From Rhodocyclaceae bacterium (GTDB lineage: Bacteria > Pseudomonadota > Gammaproteobacteria > Burkholderiales > Usitatibacteraceae): a stretch of DNA of 64,000 nucleotides. This document shows, in pieces, positions 46,176 through 54,930 of the stretch. Under the pieces are notes generated by a model. That model was given only the letters and a program-made list of their open reading frames with translations. It was not told where the DNA came from and searched no databases. Position numbers and translations under genes: made by a program. The first letter of the stretch is position 1. Each line of letters starts with the position of its first letter. The stretch lies in assembly GCA_020247395.1 (NCBI GenBank), contig JADCJC010000003.1, positions 62,001-126,000 on the forward strand. The letters are read 5' to 3'.

Positions 46176-47667
46176 GCCAAACGCCAAACGACGGGCGTTA
46201 GGCACCGCGCTGCTCGCCTTGCCATTGCTCAGCACACCTGCGTACGCAAGTGCAACGGGCGAAAAGGTGCGAGTGCCAGCAGGTGAGTTCCTCGGCGTGC
46301 GTAGTGACGGCGTCGTCACGTTCCGCGGTATCCGTTATGGTGCGGATACTTCGCGTACCCGCTTCAAGCCAGCGCAGAGCGCCCCGCGTGAAACAGCGGT
46401 GATCAAAGCTTGGCAAAATGGGCCGGTTTGCCCGCAGAGGGCCAAGACCGCCGATGCCCAAAGTGAAGATTGTCTGCGCCTGAACATCTGGACCACTTCG
46501 CTAGATACACGTGCAAAGATGACCGTGATGGTGTACATCCACGGCGGTGCGTACGCCACTGGCAGCGGTAACGATCCCCTCACGGACGGCTCCATACTCG
46601 CGACGAGTCGTGACGTGGTAGTGGTCTGCGTGACACATCGTCTAAACGCTTTTGGCTATCTATCGCTAGGCCGTTTAGACCCACGTTATCCCGACAGCGG
46701 CAACGTTGGTCAGCTCGATCTGATCCTTGCCCTGGAATGGATACGAGACAACATTGCGGGCTTTGGCGGTGATCCCACTTCAGTGATGGTGTTCGGCCAA
46801 TCAGGCGGTGGCGCAAAGATTGCGACGCTCATGGCCATGCCGGCGGCGAAGAATCTGTTTCACCGTGCGGCGACAATGAGCGGCCAGCAAGTTACCGCCT
46901 CGGGGCCGTTGAATGCCCAGCGTCGGGCTGCCGCATATTTAAAAACGCTCGCTGTCGATCCTGTTTCGGCCAACACCACTCTGCTCGTCGAGGCACTAGA
47001 CGCAGTTGATCCGATACTTGGGGGCGCGATGTACTTCGGTCCCGTTGTTGATGATCGGCATTTGCTTCGCCACCCGTTCTATCCCGACGCCCATCCGCAA
47101 AGCCTGCACATCCCGATGCTGCTTGGGAACACCGTGGCGGAGACGCGCGCGTTTTTTCGCGCTGAGCACAAGGTATGGCGGGGGCTGAACTGGGAAAACT
47201 TGGCGGAACGTTTGGGTCCCGAGCTACGTGTTGATATATCTCCTGAGCGGGTGGTTGCAAAGTACCGCGGTTGGTTTCCTGAGAAAACGCCGGCGCAGGT
47301 GTTCATCTCCGCAACTACGGCGGGACGCAGTTGGCGTGGTCAAATCATCGAAGCGGAGGCGCGCGCAACGGCAAACGCGCCGGCTTTCGTATACCAACTG
47401 GATTTTGAAAACGCCGCGCACACCGATGACATCGGTTTAGTATTTGGCACCACGCCCTCAATAACGGAGGCGGCTCGTACAGTGAGCGCGCGTATGCGGG
47501 AGGCGTTTACGGTGTTCGCCAAGTCCGGTGACCCCGGTTGGGAGCCGTACAAACTCACTGAACGCAAAACGATGCTGTTTGATACAACCTCACGCGTGGC
47601 AAGCGACCCACGCGGGCGCGAGCGAGAGCTTTTCGCCGAAGCGCTTTACGTCCAGCCGGGCACTTAA
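46162..47667 (+). CDS. Type-B carboxylesterase, exported
   Basis: A 501-residue alpha/beta hydrolase of the carboxylesterase type-B family. The N-terminus MSADEPNAKRRALGTALLAL has a twin-arginine-like signal cut near YASA. Motifs are SEDCLRLNIWT, VYIHGGAY (oxyanion hole) and nucleophile Ser214 in VFGQSGGGAK, with a likely His in AAHTDDIG. In this operon it may remove acetyl or methyl esters from pectic sugars; that is an inference. ATG 46162 overlaps kdgK. An inverted repeat follows the stop. Confidence 0.85.
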   Translation: MSADEPNAKRRALGTALLALPLLSTPAYASATGEKVRVPAGEFLGVRSDGVVTFRGIRYGADTSRTRFKPAQSAPRETAVIKAWQNGPVCPQRAKTADAQSEDCLRLNIWTTSLDTRAKMTVMVYIHGGAYATGSGNDPLTDGSILATSRDVVVVCVTHRLNAFGYLSLGRLDPRYPDSGNVGQLDLILALEWIRDNIAGFGGDPTSVMVFGQSGGGAKIATLMAMPAAKNLFHRAATMSGQQVTASGPLNAQRRAAAYLKTLAVDPVSANTTLLVEALDAVDPILGGAMYFGPVVDDRHLLRHPFYPDAHPQSLHIPMLLGNTVAETRAFFRAEHKVWRGLNWENLAERLGPELRVDISPERVVAKYRGWFPEKTPAQVFISATTAGRSWRGQIIEAEARATANAPAFVYQLDFENAAHTDDIGLVFGTTPSITEAARTVSARMREAFTVFAKSGDPGWEPYKLTERKTMLFDTTSRVASDPRGRERELFAEALYVQPGT

Positions 47668-47688
47668 GCGCGGGGCATTCTCCGCGCT
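47667..47688 (+). terminator. Possible terminator after the kduI operon
   Basis: A 7-base perfect stem AGCGCGG / CCGCGCT with an 8-base loop begins at the stop codon of the carboxylesterase. It lacks a T-run, so termination is uncertain. A short tandem CTATGTCTACG lies downstream. It sits between convergent genes. Confidence 0.4.
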
Positions 47689-47760
47689 GGTTGTTGGGCT
47701 CAGGCGCCGTGTTTGTGCGCTATGTCTACGCTATGTCTACGCCATCTACCCGCAACAGTT

Positions 47761-49161
47761 TTACTGGCGCGCGGCAAGATCAGAGGGGCTGAGATGTTCT
47801 TGAATCACACCTTTTTGCCCGGGAAACCGCCCTGACTTTGGCAACATCGTATCCAGATGCCAAGCGGCTTCGACAAAGGGTGCGCGCGTTTCCTTCTGCA
47901 CAGGATATCCACCAACCTCTTTTTCATCGTCGATAATTTTGCCGCGCCCCTCGGCAATAAAGAACAGCACGCGAATGTCGTGTTCATCGCGATCCCATGG
48001 TCGGGCACCGGCCGTTGCAAGCACGTGTGTTTCGACGTCACGGGCGGCGATTACCGGGATTCCTGTCGGGTAGGCGACTGGTTCGCTTTTCTCGATGAGT
48101 TTCGCCCGTGTCTCGCCATAACGACCAAACATGGGTAGTGGCGCGCCGTACTTGTCCACGGCAATGTTGTCCTTCGCGTAGTACTCCAAGTCGCCATTTC
48201 CGCCGAGCGTGAGAAATGGGAGCTGCCCTTCGGTCGAGGGGCCGCCGCGCATCACGTTACCGACGGCACTCATCTGGCCGTTCACATACGGGTTGTCACC
48301 CCACTCCAGCGCCATCAAGTTGTATTGCATGGCACGTTTGCCTGGGTCGTAAATCAGGTTGTTGATTACGCTTCCACGAACCCCGCCTTTAAACAGGGGG
48401 CTGCGTTCGACGTTGTGCGCCCAAATGTTTCGATAAAAGAGAATGTTGGTGACGTTGTCGTGGACCAGTGAGCCCTTCGAATGTTCGCCCTTTGGATGGC
48501 TGGCATCGGCCAGACCTTCGCTCGCGAGGTTGTAGGAAAAAGTAATGTCGCGTGATGTGTTCGCGCGCCATTCATCAATATCTTTGCCCTTAAAGCGCGG
48601 CCCGGATGACGACATGTTTTCGTCAATCGCCCAAGTCAAGGTGCAATGGTCAACAACCACTCGGTGCGCAGACACCGTGTTAATTGCGTCTGGGTCCCAA
48701 CCGCTGCGTTTGGCGGCGCCATCAACGCCAGTACGTATGCGAATGTGCCGGACAATGACGTCGTTTGCACGAATGTCGATACCGGTGCGAATCAATGTGA
48801 TGCCCGGTGACGGCGCGGTCTGCCCGGCGATGGTCAAAAATGGCTCGCGGATTTGTATTTCCTTGCGTTTCATGTCGATCACGCCGCCAACTTCGAACAC
48901 CACGATTCGCGGACCTTTTGCGGATATCGCTTCGAGGAAGGAGCCTGGACCATCGGCGTTCAGATTCGTCACCCGGATGATCTTGCCGCCGCGGCCTCCT
49001 GGTGTGACAGCGGCCCAGCCGACTGCGCCAGGGAACGCGGTGGCGGCGCTGGGCGGGGTAGAGGGGGTCGGGGCCGCAGCAAGTTTGGGTTGGGCGGCAG
49101 CCGGAGCGGTGAGCGTGAGTCCGGCGAGAATCACCAGAAATGCCATGCAGGTTTGTTTCAT
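47761..49161 (-). CDS. Pectate lyase-like secreted protein (PL1 type)
   Basis: A 466-residue exported protein with a signal peptide (MKQTCMAFLVILAGLTL, cut after AAA) and an alanine/proline linker. From residue 45 it has the right-handed beta-helix lyase pattern: AFPGAVGWAAVTPGGRGGKIIRVTNL, GPGSFLEAIS, GPRIVVFEVGG, and VVDHCTLTWAIDENMS, where acidic residues bind calcium. Such enzymes cut polygalacturonate by beta-elimination to give unsaturated products that feed KduI. ATG 49161 has GGAG 7 bases before it. Its promoter region holds one of the ACCGGT-type operators. Confidence 0.87.
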   Translation of the reverse strand: MKQTCMAFLVILAGLTLTAPAAAQPKLAAAPTPSTPPSAATAFPGAVGWAAVTPGGRGGKIIRVTNLNADGPGSFLEAISAKGPRIVVFEVGGVIDMKRKEIQIREPFLTIAGQTAPSPGITLIRTGIDIRANDVIVRHIRIRTGVDGAAKRSGWDPDAINTVSAHRVVVDHCTLTWAIDENMSSSGPRFKGKDIDEWRANTSRDITFSYNLASEGLADASHPKGEHSKGSLVHDNVTNILFYRNIWAHNVERSPLFKGGVRGSVINNLIYDPGKRAMQYNLMALEWGDNPYVNGQMSAVGNVMRGGPSTEGQLPFLTLGGNGDLEYYAKDNIAVDKYGAPLPMFGRYGETRAKLIEKSEPVAYPTGIPVIAARDVETHVLATAGARPWDRDEHDIRVLFFIAEGRGKIIDDEKEVGGYPVQKETRAPFVEAAWHLDTMLPKSGRFPGQKGVIQEHLSPSDLAARQ

Positions 49162-49480
49162 ATTTGGCTCCGCGTATTGAGCAAAAGGGCTGGTTGACAA
49201 CAGCAGTTGTTCGCAATAGTATTAGTATGACACCGGTTACTGTTCTGGCGCAATTTCACGCGTCCCGAACATTAAGTCGAGCTGAATACTGTGTTTAACA
49301 GCGAATCCTGCGCCATTGCAGACACGCCTTTGGCGTGAAAAATCAGGGGATCCCAACCACCAGCAGTCAAAAATGACACCGGTTACTCACAAAGGATAAT
49401 TGTGGGGGCCAAAAGCGAAGGCTCACATCGTCGATTCTACGATTGTGGGCCAAAAAAATGATAGTCCGGAGGAGTAGAAG
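49162..49480. promoter_or_regulatory. Divergent control region with two ACCGGT-type operators
   Basis: About 320 bases between the pectate lyase and TonB-receptor genes contain no gene. Two copies of ATGACACCGGTTACT lie at 49227-49241 and 49373-49387. The second provides an ATGACA -35 that pairs with GATAAT (49395-49400) at 16-base spacing, a likely promoter for the receptor. Both copies match the sites before kduI and the hydratase over 12-13 bases. Confidence 0.7.
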
Positions 49481-52477
49481 ATGAGAACACGCCACAAGGC
49501 ATTCAAGGGCTCGGCTGGGCGCGCACGAATTCTCGGTGCGGCCGCCGCAACAGCGATGATGGTTTCAGGCGCGTATGCCCAAACGCCCCCGCCATCTCCG
49601 CCACCATCCACCCCAGCCGCGCCGGCAGCAAAACCGGCAACCCCGGAGGTGGAAACAATTGTCGTCACAGGCTTCCGTGCATCGTTAGAGAACGCGCTAA
49701 ACAAAAAGCGCGAGGACAACGGCATTGTTGATGTCATCAAAGCCGAGGACATCGCCAAGTTCCCGGACACAAATCTTGCCGAATCGCTGCAGCGGATCCC
49801 AGGGGTTGTGATTGATCGAGACGCGGGCGAAGGTCGCAGCATCACCGTGCGCGGGCTGGGTGCCGACTTTACACGTGTCCGGATCAATGGCATCGAAGCG
49901 CTTGCGACGACGGGCGGAACCGACAGCTCCGGGGGCGCAAATCGCTCTCGCGGATTTGACTTCAACGTCTTTGCCTCGGAGCTGTTCAACTCGTTAACGG
50001 TTCGTAAGAGTTCGTCTGCGGACGTGGATGAGGGGTCCCTAGGTGCCACCGTGGATCTGGCCACCTCGCGCCCGTTCGACTTCAAGGGTTCAAAGGCCAC
50101 TGTTTCATTGCAAGGTCGCTACAACGACTTATCGAAAAAGACCGATCCGCGCGTTGCGTTCCTCGTCTCAAACACGTTTGCCGACAACAAAGTTGGCGTG
50201 TTGTTGTCTGGCGCTTACTCAAAGCGACAGCTTTACGAAGAGGGATTCAGCACCGTACGCTGGGACAATGGCGCTTCGTCGGGCGGATGGTGTGCGCCGA
50301 CCGGTGTCACCCCGGCTAATCCAACGACGTCTACCGCGACAACATGCGGCCCCGCTGCTCAAGGCGTTTTGCGCTTGGTCGGCACCGCCGCAAACACAGC
50401 GGCATACAACCTATCGAGCAGCGCAGACAATTTTCACCCGCGGCTGCCACGTTACGGGAGGTTGACTCATGATCAAGACCGAACTGGTTTGACAGGTTCC
50501 ATCCAGTTCCGCCCGCAGTACGGAACACTGTTGACCCTGGACGTCCTCTACTCCAAGCTGAAAGCAACGCGCCAGGAGGATTTCCTCTCGGCGATTTCAT
50601 TTAGCAGATCAGCGGCACAAGGCGGAAAACCGCAAACGAGTGTGCTGGACGCGGTATACGGCTCTAACGGTTCACTCCAGTACGGCCTGTATAACGGTGT
50701 CGACATTCGCGCCGAATCACGATTCGACGAGTTGTCCACGACGTTTACACAGCCGACCATCACGCTCGAACACGAGCTGACTGAATCGATAAAGATGGTG
50801 GCCAAGTTTGGTCGTGCTGATTCCAAGTTCCGCAATCCGATCCAAACAACGACGACCCTCGATGCGCTAAACGTAAACGGCTACAGCATCGACTTTCGCG
50901 GCAACGATCGACTGCCGCGGATTGTGTATCCATTTGACGTGACACAAGCAGGGGGCGCGCTGACGTTGGTTGGTGTTCCGGTTGTCGCAACAGGCACGCA
51001 ACCAACGACCATCCCAAATACCACGTCGAGCGAGATACGCATCCGGCCGCAGGGGTCTAACAACCGCAACGACGTTGCCAGCCTCGACCTCGCTTGGGAG
51101 GCGATCCCTGATAAGTTGACGTTTAAAGGTGGTGGTAACTACAAGGAGTATCGGTTTGATACCTACGAGTTTCGTCGGGTAAACCAAAACGACACCATCT
51201 TCGGGCCGCCTGCCGGCACCAGCGTCGCGAGTTTGACCACCACGATTTCTGGTTTTGGCCGCGGCTTGAGCCTCCCGTCTGGCACCGCAACCTCTTGGGT
51301 TATCCCCAACCTGAGCGCGATTGCACAAGCCTACAACATCTATTGCAATTGCCTGCAGTCAGGTCCCGCGGGCGGTCCGGGAGACTTCACACTCTCCTCG
51401 ATCACCAACGGCAACGCCCGTGGCAACAACCGTAAAGTCAAGGAAACCGACACTGGCGGCTATCTGATGGCCGACTTCAACACCTCCTTCCTCGGCATGC
51501 CACTGCGCGGGAACGCTGGCGCCCGCTACGTAAAAACCGAGCAGATTGCAACCGGTTATCAAGCAACGTTGGCTGGCACTGAAGTGACGGTCACGAACAC
51601 CTATAACGATCTTCTGCCGTCTGCAAATCTTGCGCTGGAGGTCACCCGTGACTTCATCGTACGTTTGGCGGCGGCGAAGGTGATGGCGCGGCCGCAACTG
51701 GGCAACCTCAGTCCCGGTGGCACCATCAGTACTACCGGCACGTTGTCTGTTACCGCCGGCAATCCACTGCTGAAGCCCTTCCGTGCCAAAACCGTGGACG
51801 CGAGTTTCGAATGGTATTTTGAGAAAAACACATTGCTCGGTATCGGTTTGTTCTACAAAGATATTGGCACGTACATCCAAAGTCTTCGCACCAACATCCC
51901 GTTCAACCAAACCGGCCTGCCGCTTTCTCTACTGCCTTCAAACTTCACCGGCAGCGAGGTGTTTCAAGTGACGACACCGGTGAACACCAACGGTGGGGCG
52001 TTGCGCGGTTTTGAGGTGAACTACCAACAACCGTTCACCTTCTTGCCGGGTGTATTCAAGAACTTTGGCACACTCCTCAATTACACGTACGTAAAGTCGA
52101 AGATCGATTATTTGGTTTCACCAACATCATCGGCAACGATCACCGACGACCTGCTGAATCTCTCGCCAAAATCGTGGAACGCGACGCTTTACTACGACGA
52201 TGGCAAACTCAGTGGGCGCGTCTCGGCTTCCAATCGCCAAGGATTCCTGACGCGTGTGCCGGGCCAAAACAACAACGACGTCGAGGGTAAGAATAGTTCG
52301 ACAAACATTGACGCTTCCATTTCCTACAAAATCGACAAGAACTTTGAGGTTGTGCTGGAAGGCGTGAATTTGACAAACCAGGCAAACGACCAGTTCATCA
52401 GCCGGGCGCGCAACAGCTCTGTTGTTTACCACGTGACCGGTCGGGAGTTTCTTGCTGGCGTAAGGGTCAAGTTCTGA
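49481..52477 (+). CDS. TonB-dependent outer-membrane receptor
   Basis: A 998-residue receptor of the CirA/Caulobacter-type oligosaccharide group. It has a signal peptide (to YAQ), a long proline/alanine linker, a TonB box (VETIVVTGF), a plug domain (DIAKFPDTNLAESLQRIPGVVIDR, RSITVRGLG) and a 22-strand barrel ending with phenylalanine (GVRVKF). Size and style fit import of oligosaccharides. The neighbours imply unsaturated pectic oligomers. GGAGGAG precedes the ATG. It is followed by a strong terminator. Confidence 0.93.
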   Translation: MRTRHKAFKGSAGRARILGAAAATAMMVSGAYAQTPPPSPPPSTPAAPAAKPATPEVETIVVTGFRASLENALNKKREDNGIVDVIKAEDIAKFPDTNLAESLQRIPGVVIDRDAGEGRSITVRGLGADFTRVRINGIEALATTGGTDSSGGANRSRGFDFNVFASELFNSLTVRKSSSADVDEGSLGATVDLATSRPFDFKGSKATVSLQGRYNDLSKKTDPRVAFLVSNTFADNKVGVLLSGAYSKRQLYEEGFSTVRWDNGASSGGWCAPTGVTPANPTTSTATTCGPAAQGVLRLVGTAANTAAYNLSSSADNFHPRLPRYGRLTHDQDRTGLTGSIQFRPQYGTLLTLDVLYSKLKATRQEDFLSAISFSRSAAQGGKPQTSVLDAVYGSNGSLQYGLYNGVDIRAESRFDELSTTFTQPTITLEHELTESIKMVAKFGRADSKFRNPIQTTTTLDALNVNGYSIDFRGNDRLPRIVYPFDVTQAGGALTLVGVPVVATGTQPTTIPNTTSSEIRIRPQGSNNRNDVASLDLAWEAIPDKLTFKGGGNYKEYRFDTYEFRRVNQNDTIFGPPAGTSVASLTTTISGFGRGLSLPSGTATSWVIPNLSAIAQAYNIYCNCLQSGPAGGPGDFTLSSITNGNARGNNRKVKETDTGGYLMADFNTSFLGMPLRGNAGARYVKTEQIATGYQATLAGTEVTVTNTYNDLLPSANLALEVTRDFIVRLAAAKVMARPQLGNLSPGGTISTTGTLSVTAGNPLLKPFRAKTVDASFEWYFEKNTLLGIGLFYKDIGTYIQSLRTNIPFNQTGLPLSLLPSNFTGSEVFQVTTPVNTNGGALRGFEVNYQQPFTFLPGVFKNFGTLLNYTYVKSKIDYLVSPTSSATITDDLLNLSPKSWNATLYYDDGKLSGRVSASNRQGFLTRVPGQNNNDVEGKNSSTNIDASISYKIDKNFEVVLEGVNLTNQANDQFISRARNSSVVYHVTGREFLAGVRVKF

Positions 52478-52509
52478 TTTTGCGCGCGCCTACAACCGTT
52501 ACGGCGACT

Positions 52510-52536
52510 AGGGCGGACTTCGGTCCGCCCTTTTTT
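52510..52536 (+). terminator. Rho-independent terminator after the TonB receptor
   Basis: A perfect 9-base stem AGGGCGGAC / GTCCGCCCT with a TTCG tetraloop is followed by six T. It ends 33 bases after the receptor stop and is one of the clearest terminators in the window. Confidence 0.93.
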
Positions 52537-52587
52537 GTCTGCAGAAAGAATTGTCTCAGCCTGCGCCCCGATGTCTTTTGTTTTGTG

Positions 52588-53559
52588 ATGCTGATTGTTA
52601 TCGCCCTGCTTTTCACGCCTGTGGTGAGCGCGCAATCCAGCCCGGCACCCCGCGCGGTGCAGGCGGTATCCGCAAGCGAACAAACCATCGAACTTTGGCC
52701 GACCGGCGCGGAACCTCTGCTGCGTCGCGCAGACGCCTTACCGTTGGCGCAAACAATCATCGAGCGTGGCTCGCCCACTGCACCTGACCGCGCATTAACC
52801 GAGATCACCCGACCGCATCTTGCCGTGTTCCGCGCCGAAAAACCAAACGGTGCTGCAGTATTGATTGCGCCCGGAGGCGGATACCGCTGGGTGGTAATTG
52901 ACCGCGAGGGTTTTGAGATTGCCAGATGGCTGGCGGCACGGGGCGTCACCACTTTTGTGCTCTTCTATCGGCTACCTAGTGACGGCTGGATGGATGGCCC
53001 GGACACACCTTTTCTCGACGCCCAGCGCGCGATGCGAGTAATCCGCCACCGAGCCGAGGAGTTTCACATCGATCCGGCTCGTGTTGCGGCAATGGGCTTT
53101 TCGGCCGGCGGACATCTTGTCGCGGACCTGACAACACGTTTCGATCAACAAAAAAATAAACCCTTTGATGCGGCTGACCGTTTATCAGCGAGGCCTTTCT
53201 TATCGGCACTGTTATATCCGGTGATCTCCATGCAGCGTCCGGTCGCGCATGCCGGCAGTCGTGAAAAACTGCTTGGTAGCAACCCAACACCCGAAATGGA
53301 GCGAAGGCACTCCCCGAACTTTGCAGTTTCTCGAAACACACCGCCGTGTTTCTTGCTTCATGCTGAAGACGATACCGCTGTGCCGATTGAGAACACGCTG
53401 TTGTTCCGCGCTGCGCTAGCGGCGAATAAAGTGCCGTCCGAAACTCACCTCTATGCAACCGGTGGCCATGGATTTGGCATGAGTCGAACAACGGGAAAGC
53501 CGGTCGCTGATTGGCAGGAGCTGTTTCTGCGCTGGGCTCGGGGTCATGGCTGGTATTAG
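52588..53559 (+). CDS. Secreted alpha/beta hydrolase, acetyl-esterase type
   Basis: A 323-residue exported esterase. MLIVIALLFTPVVSA is a signal peptide. Motifs: GGGYRWVVIDREGFEIARWLAARG (oxyanion region), nucleophile Ser172 in MGFSAGGH, Asp in HAEDDTAVP and His in GGHGFGMS. Relatives include xylan and pectin acetyl-esterases; deacetylation of pectin fits the locus. The open frame reaches back to 52480 but overlaps the terminator, so ATG 52588 (or GTG 52585) is used; no strong ribosome site is visible. It overlaps the following lyase gene by 14 bases. Confidence 0.84.
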   Translation: MLIVIALLFTPVVSAQSSPAPRAVQAVSASEQTIELWPTGAEPLLRRADALPLAQTIIERGSPTAPDRALTEITRPHLAVFRAEKPNGAAVLIAPGGGYRWVVIDREGFEIARWLAARGVTTFVLFYRLPSDGWMDGPDTPFLDAQRAMRVIRHRAEEFHIDPARVAAMGFSAGGHLVADLTTRFDQQKNKPFDAADRLSARPFLSALLYPVISMQRPVAHAGSREKLLGSNPTPEMERRHSPNFAVSRNTPPCFLLHAEDDTAVPIENTLLFRAALAANKVPSETHLYATGGHGFGMSRTTGKPVADWQELFLRWARGHGWY

Positions 53560-54766
53560 TCTAAGAGCGCTGCACAAGCTGCCCGTACTCAGCCGGATTT
53601 GCGGAGCATGCTCGATTGCTGTGTGTACGATCCTAAGTTCATCCTGCGCGAACATCACTCACACACCTCCGCTCGCGTTCCCCGGCGCAGAAGGTGCCGG
53701 TCGATTTTCAGCAGGCGGTCGCGGCGGCAAAGTTTTGCGTGTGACCAATTTGAATGATGCCGGGCCCGGCAGCTTACGCAGCGCAGTGCTGACATCAGGG
53801 CCGCGGATTATTCAATTCGATATCGCCGGCACCTTGCGACTCAAATCTGACTTGGTGATTAAAGAGTCACGCGTCACTATCGATGGATCCTCCGCACCGG
53901 GCCAGGGAATCACGCTGGCAGATCATGGGCTGATCGTTCGGGCTGACGACGTCATCATCCGATATATCCGCTCGCGCCTAGGCGATATAGGTGGGAGCGA
54001 AGGGGACGCCATTTGGGTCGCCAGCGGCAGTCGGATTATCTTGGATCATGTTTCGGCAAGCTGGTCGGTCGATGAGACACTCTCGGCGTCTGCCCGTTAT
54101 GAGCAAGGTGGCATCTACGATCTTACTGTTCAGTGGTGCATTATTTCCGAGTCCCTGCGAAATGCCGGGCACAGCAAAGGGTCACATGGTTACGGCAGTT
54201 TGATTCGCGGCGGCCGCGGATCTCGGTTCAGCTTCCACCATAACTTGTGGGCGCATCACGAAGCACGGATGCCGCGCCCTGGAAACTACGCGCCTGCAAC
54301 TGCCGACCCGGTTGGTGCGTTGATGGATTTCCGCTCCAACGTCTTTTACAACTGGGGAGGGTCCTACGCTGGCTACAACGCAGATCGAGACAGTCTCGCC
54401 GCTTACAACTTTGTCGACAACACGTATCTGTCGGGGCCCGACACTAAGTCACAAATCATTTTTCGGGAGCAAAATCCGCTCGCGCGATCATGGTTTGGAG
54501 GTAACTATATGGACGGCGTGTTGCCTTCGAATCCGTGGTCACTCGTCACCGGCGTAACCCAGCGACTCACTGGTCCCGTTGAGGTCGCGCCGGTTACACC
54601 GGACCCCGCGCCCGGCGCGATGCAGCGCGTACTTGCCGAAGCTGGGTCGTCGAAATGGCGGGATGACGTCGACGTGCGGGTGGTGCAGGAGGTTCGAAAT
54701 CGAACCGGAAGAATCATCGATAGCCAAGAAGACGTGGGCGGCTGGCCGGTGTTGAAAACTCACTAA
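53546..54766 (+). CDS. Second pectate lyase-like protein, probable lipoprotein
   Basis: A 406-residue beta-helix lyase-like protein. The N-terminal hydrophobic stretch ends LSSSCAN, which may be a lipobox. The catalytic part opens like the lyase at 47761 (LAFPGAEGAGRFSAGGRGGKVLRVTNL, GPGSLRSAVL, GPRIIQFDIAG) and has IILDHVSASWSVDETLS. The two share about 100 residues of recognisable similarity at the start and then diverge. It begins inside the end of the esterase gene, so the two are co-translated. Confidence 0.87.
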   Translation: MAGISLRALHKLPVLSRICGACSIAVCTILSSSCANITHTPPLAFPGAEGAGRFSAGGRGGKVLRVTNLNDAGPGSLRSAVLTSGPRIIQFDIAGTLRLKSDLVIKESRVTIDGSSAPGQGITLADHGLIVRADDVIIRYIRSRLGDIGGSEGDAIWVASGSRIILDHVSASWSVDETLSASARYEQGGIYDLTVQWCIISESLRNAGHSKGSHGYGSLIRGGRGSRFSFHHNLWAHHEARMPRPGNYAPATADPVGALMDFRSNVFYNWGGSYAGYNADRDSLAAYNFVDNTYLSGPDTKSQIIFREQNPLARSWFGGNYMDGVLPSNPWSLVTGVTQRLTGPVEVAPVTPDPAPGAMQRVLAEAGSSKWRDDVDVRVVQEVRNRTGRIIDSQEDVGGWPVLKTH

Positions 54767-54863
54767 GTAGCGCGTCATCAAGAAACACTTTTATGAGTCG
54801 CCAGTGTGCGCCGTGAGGTTGTGCACGCAAAACTCGAAAGTCCAGTATGGACGGGAGTCTTCG

Positions 54864-54898
54864 GGCAAAACCGCCCCAAACTGCCCGCCAGATGGCGA
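54864..54898 (+). repeat. 35-base copy of a tex 3'-end segment
   Basis: This stretch matches bases 38259-38293 inside the tex C-terminal tail at 32 of 35 positions. In both, the same frame reads AKP-S/P-QTARQMA. It lies outside any likely gene between the second lyase and the BASS transporter. It could be the remnant of a partial tex copy or of another gene with the same tail. The remaining bases between the flanking genes show nothing else. Confidence 0.6.
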
Positions 54899-54930
54899 CC
54901 CTCCTACCTGGTTCGGGACTGCGGCTGGCG

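Noticed and set aside
47721-47745. Tandem CTATGTCTACG copies
   Set aside because: Only two copies of an 11-base unit, with no sign of a functional array.
48545-49180. 211-residue plus-strand frame opposite the pectate lyase
   Set aside because: The minus-strand lyase has a signal peptide, ribosome site and conserved motifs; the plus frame has none.
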